The position numbers were made by a program, and so were the translations under genes. From the NCBI RefSeq assembly GCF_001423525.1, contig NZ_LMOI01000018.1:383435-447434 (forward strand): a stretch of 64,000 nucleotides of DNA. Direction: 5' to 3'. Shown in pieces: positions 36,755 through 45,286 of the stretch. How positions within the stretch are numbered: position 1 is the first letter of the stretch; each line of letters opens with the position of its first letter. Under the pieces are notes generated by a model, which was not told the origin of the DNA, ran no database searches, and worked only from the letters and a program-made list of their open reading frames with translations. Source of the stretch: Arthrobacter sp. Leaf137 (GTDB lineage: Bacteria; Actinomycetota; Actinomycetes; Actinomycetales; Micrococcaceae).

Positions 36755-37552
36755 CTATTGGTGGGGGGCTGCCGGAAGCGTGGTGGGCAGCGGAAGCTGC
36801 GGCACTTCCGGCAGTGGCACCTGCGGCCGCTGGGGCAGCCTGTCCGTGACCTCGGTGGGGACGGCCGTGGGCAGCGACCCCGGCGCCGGTACGCCCGCAG
36901 GCTTGCCCGGTGTCACGGCCGGGGACGGGACGCCTTCCGGAACAGCGGGAGCGTCCGACGCCGGCGCCCCGGCAGGTGCCTCAGCCGGCACAGGAGCCGT
37001 GGGCACTGCGGCCGGGCTCACCGGTGCGGCCGGGGCGGGCGCCGCCGGTTCCCCCGGTTGCGTCGGGGGTACGGGTGCCTGCCGTTGTCCGGCGGGCCCG
37101 GATCCCGTGACGAAGGAGGTCACTGCGTGGTTGAGGTGGGTGAACGAATCGCGGATGCCCTGATCGGACGCGGCAGCAACAGCACCGCCGGCGGTCAGGG
37201 TAACGCCCAAGGTCAGTGCGGTGAGGGCGGCCCGGCGCTTCGCCCGGCGCCGCGCGGCAAGCTCGTCACCGGGTGAGCCAGTTGTGCCAGGTGGAACATC
37301 GACCGGGGCAGCAGGGGAATCCGCCGCGGCGGGTTCAGCCGGGTCAGCAGGTGCTGCGCTGGTCTCGCCGGACCCGGCGGCATGGGCGCCTCCGAGCAAT
37401 GCCGCGACGGCGGCCGAGGGCTCGGGAACTTCGGTGCCCAGGGCGCGGAGCTGCAAAAGGGCGGGGCGGAGCTGGCCGTCGTCGTCCAGGTCTGCCTCGA
37501 GCAGCAGCTGGTCAACGAAACCTTCACTGCGGGATCCTGCGGTGTCACTCAT
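36755..37552 (-). CDS. Putative membrane anti-sigma factor with Pro/Ala-rich external tail
   Basis: A 265-residue protein. Residues 1-50 are a helical cytoplasmic part (GFVDQLLLEADLDDDGQLRPALLQLRALG); a basic RRRAKRRA stretch precedes one membrane helix at about 108-127; beyond 150 the tail is Pro/Ala/Val repeats of the APAAP type. No zinc motif is seen. It overlaps the sigma gene stop by eight bases, so an anti-sigma role is inferred from position and topology. Confidence 0.6.
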   Translation of the reverse strand: MSDTAGSRSEGFVDQLLLEADLDDDGQLRPALLQLRALGTEVPEPSAAVAALLGGAHAAGSGETSAAPADPAEPAAADSPAAPVDVPPGTTGSPGDELAARRRAKRRAALTALTLGVTLTAGGAVAAASDQGIRDSFTHLNHAVTSFVTGSGPAGQRQAPVPPTQPGEPAAPAPAAPVSPAAVPTAPVPAEAPAGAPASDAPAVPEGVPSPAVTPGKPAGVPAPGSLPTAVPTEVTDRLPQRPQVPLPEVPQLPLPTTLPAAPHQ

Positions 37553-38123
37553 GATTCGCCTGGTTTCTTTTGAGCGTCTGTGCCTTGAGGTTTTGGAGGG
37601 CCCTGCGCTGGAGCTGCTTGATGGCTCCGGTGCTTTTGCCCATGATGGCGGCCACCTGTTCGATGGACAGGTCCGCCACTATGCGGAGGGCCAGTACTTC
37701 CTGGTGTTCATCGGCCAGCCCTTCGAGCATGGCGGCCGCCCCTCCGGTGATTCCCACCGCGCCCTCCTCCGCCGACGGGGACGTCCGGGCGTCGTCGTGG
37801 GGATCGTACGGCGTCAGGTGCGGCCTGCGCTCCAGCCGGCGGTAGTGGTCCACCATGCGGGCGTGCGCAATGGAGAAGATCAATGACTTTGCGCCCTGCA
37901 GGCCGCCCGTGAGGCTTTCGATCCTGGGGTAGAAGGCCAGGAAGACGTCCTGGGTCACGGCCTCGGGATCATCGACGCCGCGTGCTTTGAGGTAACCCTG
38001 GACCGGGCCGGCGAAGGACCGGTAGGCAGCAGCAAACAACACAGCGGGATCTGCTCCGGCCGTGTTCTCGAATTCTTCGGTTTCTGCTTGGGCCAAAGTG
38101 TCCAGCACCAGCGGCTCCTCCAT
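37545..38123 (-). CDS. Sigma-70 family (ECF-like) RNA polymerase sigma factor
   Basis: A 192-residue sigma factor with region 2 (ALFAAAYRSFAGPVQGYLK... VTQDVFLAFYPRI, SIAHARMVDHYRRLERRP) and region 4 (ADEHQEVLALRIVADLSIEQVAAIMGKSTGAIKQLQRRAL). ATG at 38123 may be replaced by a GTG at 38108, which has GGAGGAG at an ideal distance. It is coupled to the membrane protein that follows. Confidence 0.85.
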   Translation of the reverse strand: MEEPLVLDTLAQAETEEFENTAGADPAVLFAAAYRSFAGPVQGYLKARGVDDPEAVTQDVFLAFYPRIESLTGGLQGAKSLIFSIAHARMVDHYRRLERRPHLTPYDPHDDARTSPSAEEGAVGITGGAAAMLEGLADEHQEVLALRIVADLSIEQVAAIMGKSTGAIKQLQRRALQNLKAQTLKRNQANHE

Positions 38124-38267
38124 TCCGGGACACGGCGTGCGCGCGCCTTTCCCGGTTCTATCTGCAGGCTGCCGGCGCGTTGCCCCGGCTGCGGCTTACC
38201 AGCCGCGGTGGACTGCGGGGGCAGGCGGCAAAGGCCGGTTCCCGCAGTCCACCCTAGCCAACTGCTG

Positions 38268-38999
38268 CTAGCGGGCGGAAACCGAAGGAACGTCCACGGT
38301 GTTGCCCGGGACGGCGGGAACTGCCGGCACAGCCGGAACCTTGGGAGCGTTGTCAACGCCGGGGACGGCCGGAACAGCAGGAACGGCCGGGAGGGTGGGA
38401 ACGGCCGGGAGTTCCGGGCGGTGGGCGTCGACGGCGGCGGAACCGTTGGCGGAGGCCGCGGCCTTCGCTGCGGCATCGGCGTCGGCCGCGATGTCGGCGC
38501 AGTAGCTGCCGATGTTGGCTTCGCCGTCGGCGGCGAGCTTCAGCGAGGAGAAGCCCTCGGAGGCGGTGTTCAGGCCACCGTGGGTGAAGGCGGTGCAAAG
38601 GCCGATTGCTGCGGCACCTGCGGCGTCCACGGCGGAGTTGGCGGCAACGGAGGCCGAGCCCTTGGCAGCGACGCTGTCCTCGCTGACCTTGGCATCGGCG
38701 TCAGCGGAAGCAGTTGCGTCCGCGGAGGCTGTGGCCTTCGCCGTGGAATCAGCGGCAGCCTCGACGTCTTCAGCATCAGTGCTGGCTGCGGCGCCGGCGG
38801 TGCCTTCAAGAGCGTCGGAAGCGGCGCTGGCTGCCAGCTTCGGGGCCGGAGCGCCGAAGAGTTCGTGGGCGGCCTGCTGGGCTTCGGTGGGGAGGACACC
38901 GGAAGCGGCGGCTGCGCCGGTTCCACCTACGGCCAGGGTGCCTGCTGCCAGGACTCCGGCGGCGACTTTACTGGTGGCAAGAACGGTGAACAAAGACAT
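38268..38999 (-). CDS. Exported Ala-rich protein with PAVP repeats
   Basis: A 243-residue low-complexity protein. A hydrophobic helix (about 8-33, KVAAGVLAAGTLAVGGTGAA) looks like a signal or anchor; the middle (60-190) is Ala/Ser/Asp-rich with a central CTAFTHGG core; the end (200-240) is a run of PAVP units. The short segment after the helix resembles that of the anti-sigma protein next door. It lies just upstream of the sigma gene and may be its target. Start ATG at 38999, with GGTTTGGAG upstream. Confidence 0.6.
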   Translation of the reverse strand: MSLFTVLATSKVAAGVLAAGTLAVGGTGAAAASGVLPTEAQQAAHELFGAPAPKLAASAASDALEGTAGAAASTDAEDVEAAADSTAKATASADATASADADAKVSEDSVAAKGSASVAANSAVDAAGAAAIGLCTAFTHGGLNTASEGFSSLKLAADGEANIGSYCADIAADADAAAKAAASANGSAAVDAHRPELPAVPTLPAVPAVPAVPGVDNAPKVPAVPAVPAVPGNTVDVPSVSAR

Positions 39000-39056
39000 A
39001 AAACACTCCAAACCTTGGCGACTTGCGGGTCGGGGCCGGTGGGCCCATCACCCCCT

Positions 39057-39085
39057 ACATCGCCGGGCAGTCCGGAAAGGTTACG
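39057..39085 (-). promoter_or_regulatory. Possible BldN-like ECF promoter of the PAVP protein
   Basis: On the minus strand CGTAAC, 17 bases, CGATGT; close to the Streptomyces BldN consensus CGTAAC-N16-CGTTGA. It lies about 58 bases before the start at 38999. One site only, so tentative. Confidence 0.4.
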
Positions 39086-39136
39086 GGTGCTGTGAAAGTT
39101 TTTCCGGCAGCCCGGTTTCCGGGGGACCACTCAGCC

Positions 39137-39200
39137 GTTTAGCGGGAGCGGCCCGTATTCGCTGTTCCGTTACGGCGAACGCAGGCCGCTCCCGCTAACC
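39137..39200. terminator. Long palindrome downstream of the DMP19 gene
   Basis: TTAGCGGGAGCGGCC pairs perfectly with GGCCGCTCCCGCTAA (15 bp), and an inner TTCGC/GCGAA stem follows. It lies about 25 bases past the stop at 39224 and likely ends that minus-strand transcript. Confidence 0.6.
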
Positions 39201-39223
39201 GGGCGTGGCCGGAAAACGCGTCC

Positions 39224-40075
39224 CTAGGCTTCGACCAAACCGGCGTCTGCCTCTTCGAACTCCACGGCCGCCACGATCTCCTGCGTTTCGGGGTTGATCA
39301 TGAAGGCTTCGTCGTCCTCCTCGACCATGAGGAAGTCGCCGTGGTCGGTACTGAAGTACCATGCGAGGGTCTTTTCGCCGTCGTGCACGTAGTTGGGGTC
39401 GCCCATGGTGATCCTGGCCAGCTCGTAGCCGGCAATGCTGCACAGTTCCCGGATGATGATTTCGAAATCGGGCGCGTCCTCCAGGGCTTCCTCGGCCGCC
39501 CTGGACTGGCGCTCCGGCAGGTCCGGGATCTTGGCGGCGAGCTGCTGTATGTAGGGGCCCACCTCTTCGTCGTCGAGGACCAGCAGGTCCGCCTGACCGC
39601 GCAGCCACGCCGCGTTGAGGGCGGTGATGTTCTCCCGTTCCAGCAGTTCCTCGAACTCGCCGTCGAGTTCTTCCATGGCGAGGACCCCGGCCGGCACCTC
39701 GTCGTCGTCATCCAGCGGCCCGTCCAGGTAGTGCTCCGCGTCCTCGTCGGACAGGCCCCCGTAGGCTTCCACTGCGCGGTTGAACAGGTCCAGGTGGACC
39801 GTGGCGCCCATGCCGGCCATGCCCTCCCGGATGAGGGTGTCCGTCCCGGTGCGGTCAACGGACATGAAGGCGTATTGCGCGAACCCGCCCTCCAGCGCCT
39901 GGGTGAGGTAGAAATCCACGTAGTAGCTGCGGACGGCAACAGGCGACATTTCGTCAGTGGCCAGGAGCGCCGTGTGCATGGCATCCACCACGCTGACGTT
40001 GGCCGCCACGGCTTCCTCATCACTTGCTTCGATGCTGCTGCTGGTCAGGACGACGGGCTGCTGGGTGGTGATCAT
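39224..40075 (-). CDS. DMP19/DUF4375 family protein
   Basis: A 283-residue acidic protein. RSYYVDFYLTQALEGGFAQYAF is the DUF4375 (DMP19) core, followed by a very acidic stretch (LDGPLDDDDEV) and a C-terminal half with conserved DFLMVEEDDEAFMINPETQE. DMP19 proteins mimic DNA charge in Neisseria; whether this one does is not shown. ATG at 40075 with GAGGGA upstream. Confidence 0.65.
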   Translation of the reverse strand: MITTQQPVVLTSSSIEASDEEAVAANVSVVDAMHTALLATDEMSPVAVRSYYVDFYLTQALEGGFAQYAFMSVDRTGTDTLIREGMAGMGATVHLDLFNRAVEAYGGLSDEDAEHYLDGPLDDDDEVPAGVLAMEELDGEFEELLERENITALNAAWLRGQADLLVLDDEEVGPYIQQLAAKIPDLPERQSRAAEEALEDAPDFEIIIRELCSIAGYELARITMGDPNYVHDGEKTLAWYFSTDHGDFLMVEEDDEAFMINPETQEIVAAVEFEEADAGLVEA

Positions 40076-40292
40076 GGAATCCCTCACTGCTGGCTGGTGC
40101 TGCGGACATTTTTCACGCTACGTCCGCAAAACTGCCGCCCCGTAGAGGGGGACATGAACGTCAGGCGAAGTTTTCATGGGAGGCCGGTGCCGGGGACCGC
40201 GGCACGGCCGGGCTGCCGGGCGAACTAAGATGGATCAGATAACCACCCGACGGACCCGGCCCTTCCGTGGGCTGCTGAAAGTAGCGCGCACC

Positions 40293-43200
40293 ATGCCATC
40301 CCAACCGGACGAGAGTGCGGCACTGGCAATACAGACTCCCGCCATCAACGACCGCTCGCTCGCGGCCGGGCTTGCCTATGCCATGGGCAGCCGGGTCACC
40401 GGGATATCGTTCGACGCCGGCACCGGGCTCATGCTGGGCAAGGTCAGGGGAAGCGCGGACACACCGTATTCCACCACGGCCAAGCTGGTCCGCAAGGGCG
40501 GCGGGTGGAGCTGCACGGTGGGTGTGTGCAGCTGCCCGGTGCGGAAAGACTGCAAGCACGTTGCCGCCCTGCTGTTCGCGGCTGAGGACAACCCGGCCAC
40601 AAGGGTCCAGCTGCTGGCCCCGTCAACGTCCACGCAGGTCTCGCACCAGCCCGGAGGGGCCGTCCTGTCCGATTGGGAGCAGGCCCTCAACCCCCTGATT
40701 GCCAAGCCTGGAACGGCAGCTGCCGGCAGCGGGGTGCCGCTGGCGCTGCAGTTCGAGGTTGAAGAACCCGCCCCGCACTTCTCCTACACCGGCCGGCGGG
40801 ACCCGGTGCGCAGCGTCCGGCAGCTCAAGGCCCGGCCCGTGATCATGGGCGCCAAAGGCAAGTGGATCCGCGGCGACGTCTCCTGGAACACCCTGAACTA
40901 CCTGAACTTCCGGCGGGAATCGAACCAGGAACACGTGGAGTGGCTGCAGGAATTCCTGGCTTCCCACTCGGCGGCGGCCAGCCGGATGCACAACGCCTCC
41001 GGGCTGTGGCTGGGGCTGAACTCCTATTCGGGGAAGAACCTGTGGAGCCTGCTGGCCGACGCCCGGAAGATCGGGCTTGTTCTGGTCAACTCGCGCGGCT
41101 CTGAACCCGTGCGGCTCGCCGAGGCGCCTGCCGCCGTCGCGCTTTCCCTCAGCCGGTACGGCACTCCGCTCGCGGAACCGGAACAGCCCGAGCCCGCCGC
41201 CCCGGGCAGCGGCGCGTCCGACGGCGGCCTGGAGTTGGCGCCCACCATCACTGTGGAGGGCGAAGAGATCGATCCGGCGGCCGCCGGGACCATCGGCCGG
41301 CCCGCGCACGGGATCTTCTTCACCACCGGGGAGGCGTCGTTGCCGGGCGTACCCGATCCGGACGGCGTCCTCACGCTGGCACCCCTGGAGGGCGGGCTCA
41401 GCGAGGAACTGCTGGCGTTCGTCACGGCCGGCAGCACGCTGCACATCCCGGCCAGGGATGAATCCAGGTTCCTCACTGGCTTCTACCCCAAGCTGAAGCA
41501 GACAGCGCGGGTCACGGCCCGGGACGAATCGGTGGAGCTGCCCACGCTGGCCGTTCCGTCGCTGTCCCTGCTGGCGAACTACGGCAACGACCACCGGGTC
41601 CGGCTGCACTGGGAATGGCATTACAAGAGTGGCAACCATGTGACGGCCCAGCCGTTGTGGCGGCACCCGGGCGACCAGGGCTACCGGGATGACACCGCGG
41701 AGTCCCGCATCCTGGAAGGCATCGGGCAGCCGTGGGAGGTTGTGGCCGCGCTGGGCGAGTCCTCCACCGGCGGCTGGGGCACCCCCCGGCTGGCGGCCTC
41801 GGCCGAGCTGAAGGGGCTGGACACCCTCGCCTTCACGGAGGAGGTGCTGCCGCGGCTGCGCGAAGCACGGGACGTGGACGTGGAGACGGCCGGAGATATC
41901 GCCGACTACCGCGAGGCTGAGGAAGCGCCGGTGGTGTCCATCTCCACCAAAGCCACCGAACAGCGCGACTGGTTCGACCTGGGCATCCAGATTTCGCTGG
42001 AGGGCCAGCCGGTGTCCTTCGCCGCCGTGTTCTCCGCCCTGGCGTCCGGGCAGACCAAGATGCTGCTGCCCAGCGGCGCGTACTTCTCCCTGGACCTGCC
42101 GGAACTGCACCAGCTGCGCGCCCTCATCGAAGAGGCCCGGTCGCTGCAGGACAACAAGGATGCGCCGCTGCAGATCAGCCGGTTCCAGGCGGGCCTCTGG
42201 GATGAGCTGGCGCAGCTGGGGATCGTGGACCAGCAGGCGGCCACGTGGCGCTCCGCGGTGGGTGGCCTCCTGGAGGGCGGCATGGACGGGCTGCCGTTGC
42301 CCGCTTCCCTGAACGCCGAGCTGCGCCCATACCAGCTCGAAGGGTTCAACTGGCTCAGTTTCCTGTACAAGCACAGCCTGGGCGGAGTCCTCGCGGACGA
42401 CATGGGCCTGGGCAAGACCGTGCAGGCGCTCGCCCTGATGTGCGCGGCGAAGGAACTCGCCGTTGAGGCGGCCGGGGCGGTTCCGGAAGATTCGGTTCCG
42501 GCGGATTCGGTTTCGGACGCTTCGGTTTCGGGGGCTGCGGTTCCGGAGGATTCGGCCGCGGCGGCTGGCGCTGGCTCGTCCGACGGCGGCACTGGCACCC
42601 CGGGTGCGCAGCCTGCGGACACCCGGCCTGCCGCCGTCGCGCCCTTCCTCGTGGTGGCACCCACCAGCGTGGTGGGCAACTGGGCGCTCGAAGCCGCGCG
42701 CTTCGCCCCGGGCCTCACCGTCCGCACCGTGGGCGAAACCTTTGCCAAGAGCGGGCAGGACGTGGCGGATTCCCTGGGCGGGGCCGACGTCGTGATTACC
42801 TCCTACGCGCTGTTCCGGATCGATTACGAGTCGTATGCCTCGCGCGAGTGGTCCGGGCTGGTGCTGGATGAGGCGCAGTTTGTGAAGAACCACCAGTCCA
42901 AGGCGTACCAGTGCGCCCGGAAGCTGCCGGCGGCGTTCAAGCTGGCCATCACCGGTACCCCGCTGGAGAACAACCTGATGGAGTTCTGGGCGCTGACGTC
43001 CATCGTGGCCCCCGGCCTGTTCTCCAGCCCCAAGCGCTTCGCGGAGTACTACCAGAAACCGGTGGAAAAGAACGGCGACAAGGGCCAGCTGGAGAAGCTG
43101 CGGCGCCGGGTCCGCCCACTGATGATGCGGCGCACCAAGGACCAGGTGATCAAGGACCTGCCGCCCAAGCAGGAACAGATCCTGGAAGTGGTACTGAACC

Positions 43201-43877
43201 CGCGGCACCAGAAGGTTTACCAGACGCACCTGCAGCGCGAGCGGCAGAAGATCCTGGGGCTGATCGAGGACGTCAACAAGAACAGGTTCACCATCTTCCA
43301 GTCGCTGACGCTGCTGCGGCAGCTGAGCCTGGACGTCTCGCTGGTGGACCCTGCTTTGTCCGCGGTCCGGTCAAGCAAGCTGGATGTGCTGTTCGAGCAG
43401 CTCGAGGACCTGGTGGCTGAGGGGCACCGGGCCCTGATCTTCAGCCAGTTCACCGGTTTCCTGGGGAAGGTCCGGGAGCGGCTGGACGAGGAGGAGATCG
43501 AGTACTGCTACCTCGACGGCGGCACCCGGAACCGTGCCGACGTGGTCAGCGAATTCAAGAACGGCAGCGCACCGGTGTTCCTGATCTCGCTGAAGGCCGG
43601 CGGATTCGGGCTCAACCTCACCGAAGCCGACTACGTCTTCCTGCTCGATCCGTGGTGGAACCCGGCGTCGGAGGCCCAGGCCGTGGACCGGACCCACAGG
43701 ATCGGCCAGGCCCGGAACGTGATGGTGTACCGGCTCGTCGCCAAGGACACCATCGAGGAGAAGGTCATGGCGCTGAAGACCCGGAAGTCGCAGCTGTTCG
43801 CCGACGTCATGGAGGGCGATGCCCTGTCCGGCGGTGCCATCACAGCCGAGGACCTGGCGGGGCTGTTCAAGGAGTAG
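40293..43877 (+). CDS. SWIM zinc-finger SNF2 family DNA helicase/translocase
   Basis: About 1194 residues. The SWIM motif CSCPVRKDCKH lies near 78-90; a long middle region follows, then the SNF2 ATPase with DDMGLGKT (about 702), DEAQ in VLDEAQFVKN (about 855), FSQFTGFL (about 1050) and WWNPASEAQAVDRTHRIGQ (about 1120-1138). Between motifs I and Ia is an insertion of about 60 residues rich in Val/Pro/Ser/Asp made of degenerate repeats. HepA/RapA-like remodelling of protein-DNA complexes is the likely job. The start could also be 40230. Confidence 0.92.
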   Translation: MPSQPDESAALAIQTPAINDRSLAAGLAYAMGSRVTGISFDAGTGLMLGKVRGSADTPYSTTAKLVRKGGGWSCTVGVCSCPVRKDCKHVAALLFAAEDNPATRVQLLAPSTSTQVSHQPGGAVLSDWEQALNPLIAKPGTAAAGSGVPLALQFEVEEPAPHFSYTGRRDPVRSVRQLKARPVIMGAKGKWIRGDVSWNTLNYLNFRRESNQEHVEWLQEFLASHSAAASRMHNASGLWLGLNSYSGKNLWSLLADARKIGLVLVNSRGSEPVRLAEAPAAVALSLSRYGTPLAEPEQPEPAAPGSGASDGGLELAPTITVEGEEIDPAAAGTIGRPAHGIFFTTGEASLPGVPDPDGVLTLAPLEGGLSEELLAFVTAGSTLHIPARDESRFLTGFYPKLKQTARVTARDESVELPTLAVPSLSLLANYGNDHRVRLHWEWHYKSGNHVTAQPLWRHPGDQGYRDDTAESRILEGIGQPWEVVAALGESSTGGWGTPRLAASAELKGLDTLAFTEEVLPRLREARDVDVETAGDIADYREAEEAPVVSISTKATEQRDWFDLGIQISLEGQPVSFAAVFSALASGQTKMLLPSGAYFSLDLPELHQLRALIEEARSLQDNKDAPLQISRFQAGLWDELAQLGIVDQQAATWRSAVGGLLEGGMDGLPLPASLNAELRPYQLEGFNWLSFLYKHSLGGVLADDMGLGKTVQALALMCAAKELAVEAAGAVPEDSVPADSVSDASVSGAAVPEDSAAAAGAGSSDGGTGTPGAQPADTRPAAVAPFLVVAPTSVVGNWALEAARFAPGLTVRTVGETFAKSGQDVADSLGGADVVITSYALFRIDYESYASREWSGLVLDEAQFVKNHQSKAYQCARKLPAAFKLAITGTPLENNLMEFWALTSIVAPGLFSSPKRFAEYYQKPVEKNGDKGQLEKLRRRVRPLMMRRTKDQVIKDLPPKQEQILEVVLNPRHQKVYQTHLQRERQKILGLIEDVNKNRFTIFQSLTLLRQLSLDVSLVDPALSAVRSSKLDVLFEQLEDLVAEGHRALIFSQFTGFLGKVRERLDEEEIEYCYLDGGTRNRADVVSEFKNGSAPVFLISLKAGGFGLNLTEADYVFLLDPWWNPASEAQAVDRTHRIGQARNVMVYRLVAKDTIEEKVMALKTRKSQLFADVMEGDALSGGAITAEDLAGLFKE

Positions 43878-43919
43878 GCTCGCGCCGGCGCACTCTCGAC
43901 ACGTAAACCCACGTTCGAT

Positions 43920-43952
43920 GCGCAGATCCGGTTTCGCGGCCCGGATCTGCGC
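43920..43952. terminator. Hairpin after the SNF2 gene
   Basis: GCGCAGATCCGG pairs perfectly with CCGGATCTGCGC across a nine-base loop, about 45 bases past the stop. No T tract. Confidence 0.6.
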
Positions 43953-44047
43953 AGCGTCAGCGAACCTGCGCAGCGCCAACGCAATCACGCGTCCGAAATC
44001 GCCGTCTATGCTGGTATACAGCCAAAAACTACAACGTTGGAGAAAAA

Positions 44048-45091
44048 GTGCCCCAGCCACAGCAGGCCGAGCAACTTGCCCCTGATGCGCCGGCCCCGCA
44101 GGCCCTGCCGCACCTGAGCCCTGACGCCTTCACGGCCCCCTACCTCGACCCCGTTTGGGACGGCCCCACCGATCCCGTCCTGGTGGCCGACCACCTGGCC
44201 AATGAGTGGGTGCTGTTCTACACCCAGCGCCGCGCCACCGCTCCGGGACTGAGCGGCGTGGAATGGGTCCACGGGACCGGCATCGGCGTTGCGAGATCGT
44301 CCGACGGCGGCGAAACCTGGCGCTATCAGGGCACCGCGGAGGGGCTCATCCCGCCCGGAACGGAACTGCCGGCAACCCTCTGGGCGCCCGACGTCGTCCG
44401 CATCGGGGACCTGTGGATCATGTACCTTTCCGTACTCGGCGGACGGCGCACGGACTGGACGGGGAAAGCCGAAATCGTCCAGTTCGCCAGCCGGGACCTC
44501 AACCACTGGGAGTACCTCGGCCCCATCGACCTCGACTCCCCCAGGGTCATCGACGCCGCCGTGGCCCGGTGCGGGGACGGCCGCTACCGGCTCTGGTACA
44601 AGGACGAGACCCGCGGTTCGAACACCTGCAGCGCGGTCAGCGACACCCCGGAAGACCCGGCGTCGTGGGTCCTTGAAGGCGTGGCGGTCCAAGGACGCCC
44701 GCACGAGGGACCCAAGGTCTTCCGGCTGGGCGGCAGCTACTGGATGATCGTGGACGAATGGCGCGGCCAGGCCGTCTACCGTTCCGAAGATGCCGCCGGC
44801 GCCTGGATCCGGCAGGAACACCTGGGCGGGCTGATCCTCACGGCGCCGGAAACCGTGGACGGGCAGCCCGTCGTCGGACGCCATGCGGACGTGGTGCCGC
44901 TACCCGTTCCGCCTGCAGCAGGAACGTACGACGGCGGCGCGCAGCAGGCGCTGCTGGTCTACTTTACGCACCCGCACTGGGGCGGTGAGGACATTGGCAC
45001 CATGGCACCGGACCCGCGCACCCATCTGAGCCACGTCCGCGCCGCGGTGCTGGAAGTCCGTGACGGCGTCCTGGTGTGCACCGAACACTGA
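44048..45091 (+). CDS. Five-bladed beta-propeller glycosidase (GH43/GH32-like)
   Basis: A 347-residue cytosolic protein without signal peptide. Repeats of the propeller type: DPVWDGPTDPVLVADHLANEWVLFYTQRR, then TLWAPDVVRIGDLWIMYLS, ASRDLNHWEYLG, GPKVFRLGGSYWMIVDEWRG. WAPDV and GPKVF blocks are like those of GH43/GH130-related enzymes; the DPV Asp and the Glu of HEGPK are candidate acids. Substrate unknown. GTG start with TTGGAG upstream. Confidence 0.7.
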   Translation: MPQPQQAEQLAPDAPAPQALPHLSPDAFTAPYLDPVWDGPTDPVLVADHLANEWVLFYTQRRATAPGLSGVEWVHGTGIGVARSSDGGETWRYQGTAEGLIPPGTELPATLWAPDVVRIGDLWIMYLSVLGGRRTDWTGKAEIVQFASRDLNHWEYLGPIDLDSPRVIDAAVARCGDGRYRLWYKDETRGSNTCSAVSDTPEDPASWVLEGVAVQGRPHEGPKVFRLGGSYWMIVDEWRGQAVYRSEDAAGAWIRQEHLGGLILTAPETVDGQPVVGRHADVVPLPVPPAAGTYDGGAQQALLVYFTHPHWGGEDIGTMAPDPRTHLSHVRAAVLEVRDGVLVCTEH

Positions 45092-45120
45092 AACTTCCGC
45101 GTTGCGCCGGGCACAACGAA

Positions 45121-45182
45121 GGGCCAAACCCTGGAACTATAAGCCGGCAGAATCCTGCCGGCACCGGTCCAAGGTTTGGCCC
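45121..45182. terminator. Bidirectional hairpin between the glycosidase and amt
   Basis: GGGCCAAACC...GGTTTGGCCC outer stem extended by TGGA/TCCA, with an inner GCCGGCAG/CTGCCGGC stem. It lies between convergent genes. Confidence 0.7.
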
Positions 45183-45286
45183 TGACTCGTGCTCTGGATT
45201 GCACCTCACGGAGTGATGGTTTACCGGACACCGCCCCCAGCAGGCGGGCCCGGCAGCTTTGCTTTCCGGTAGGTGACGGGCCGGGG

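Noticed and set aside
40623..43229. Very long minus-strand open frame opposite the SNF2 helicase
   Set aside because: High GC leaves antisense frames open; its protein is low in order, rich in Arg/Gly/His/Gln and lies fully inside a gene with clear SNF2 motifs.
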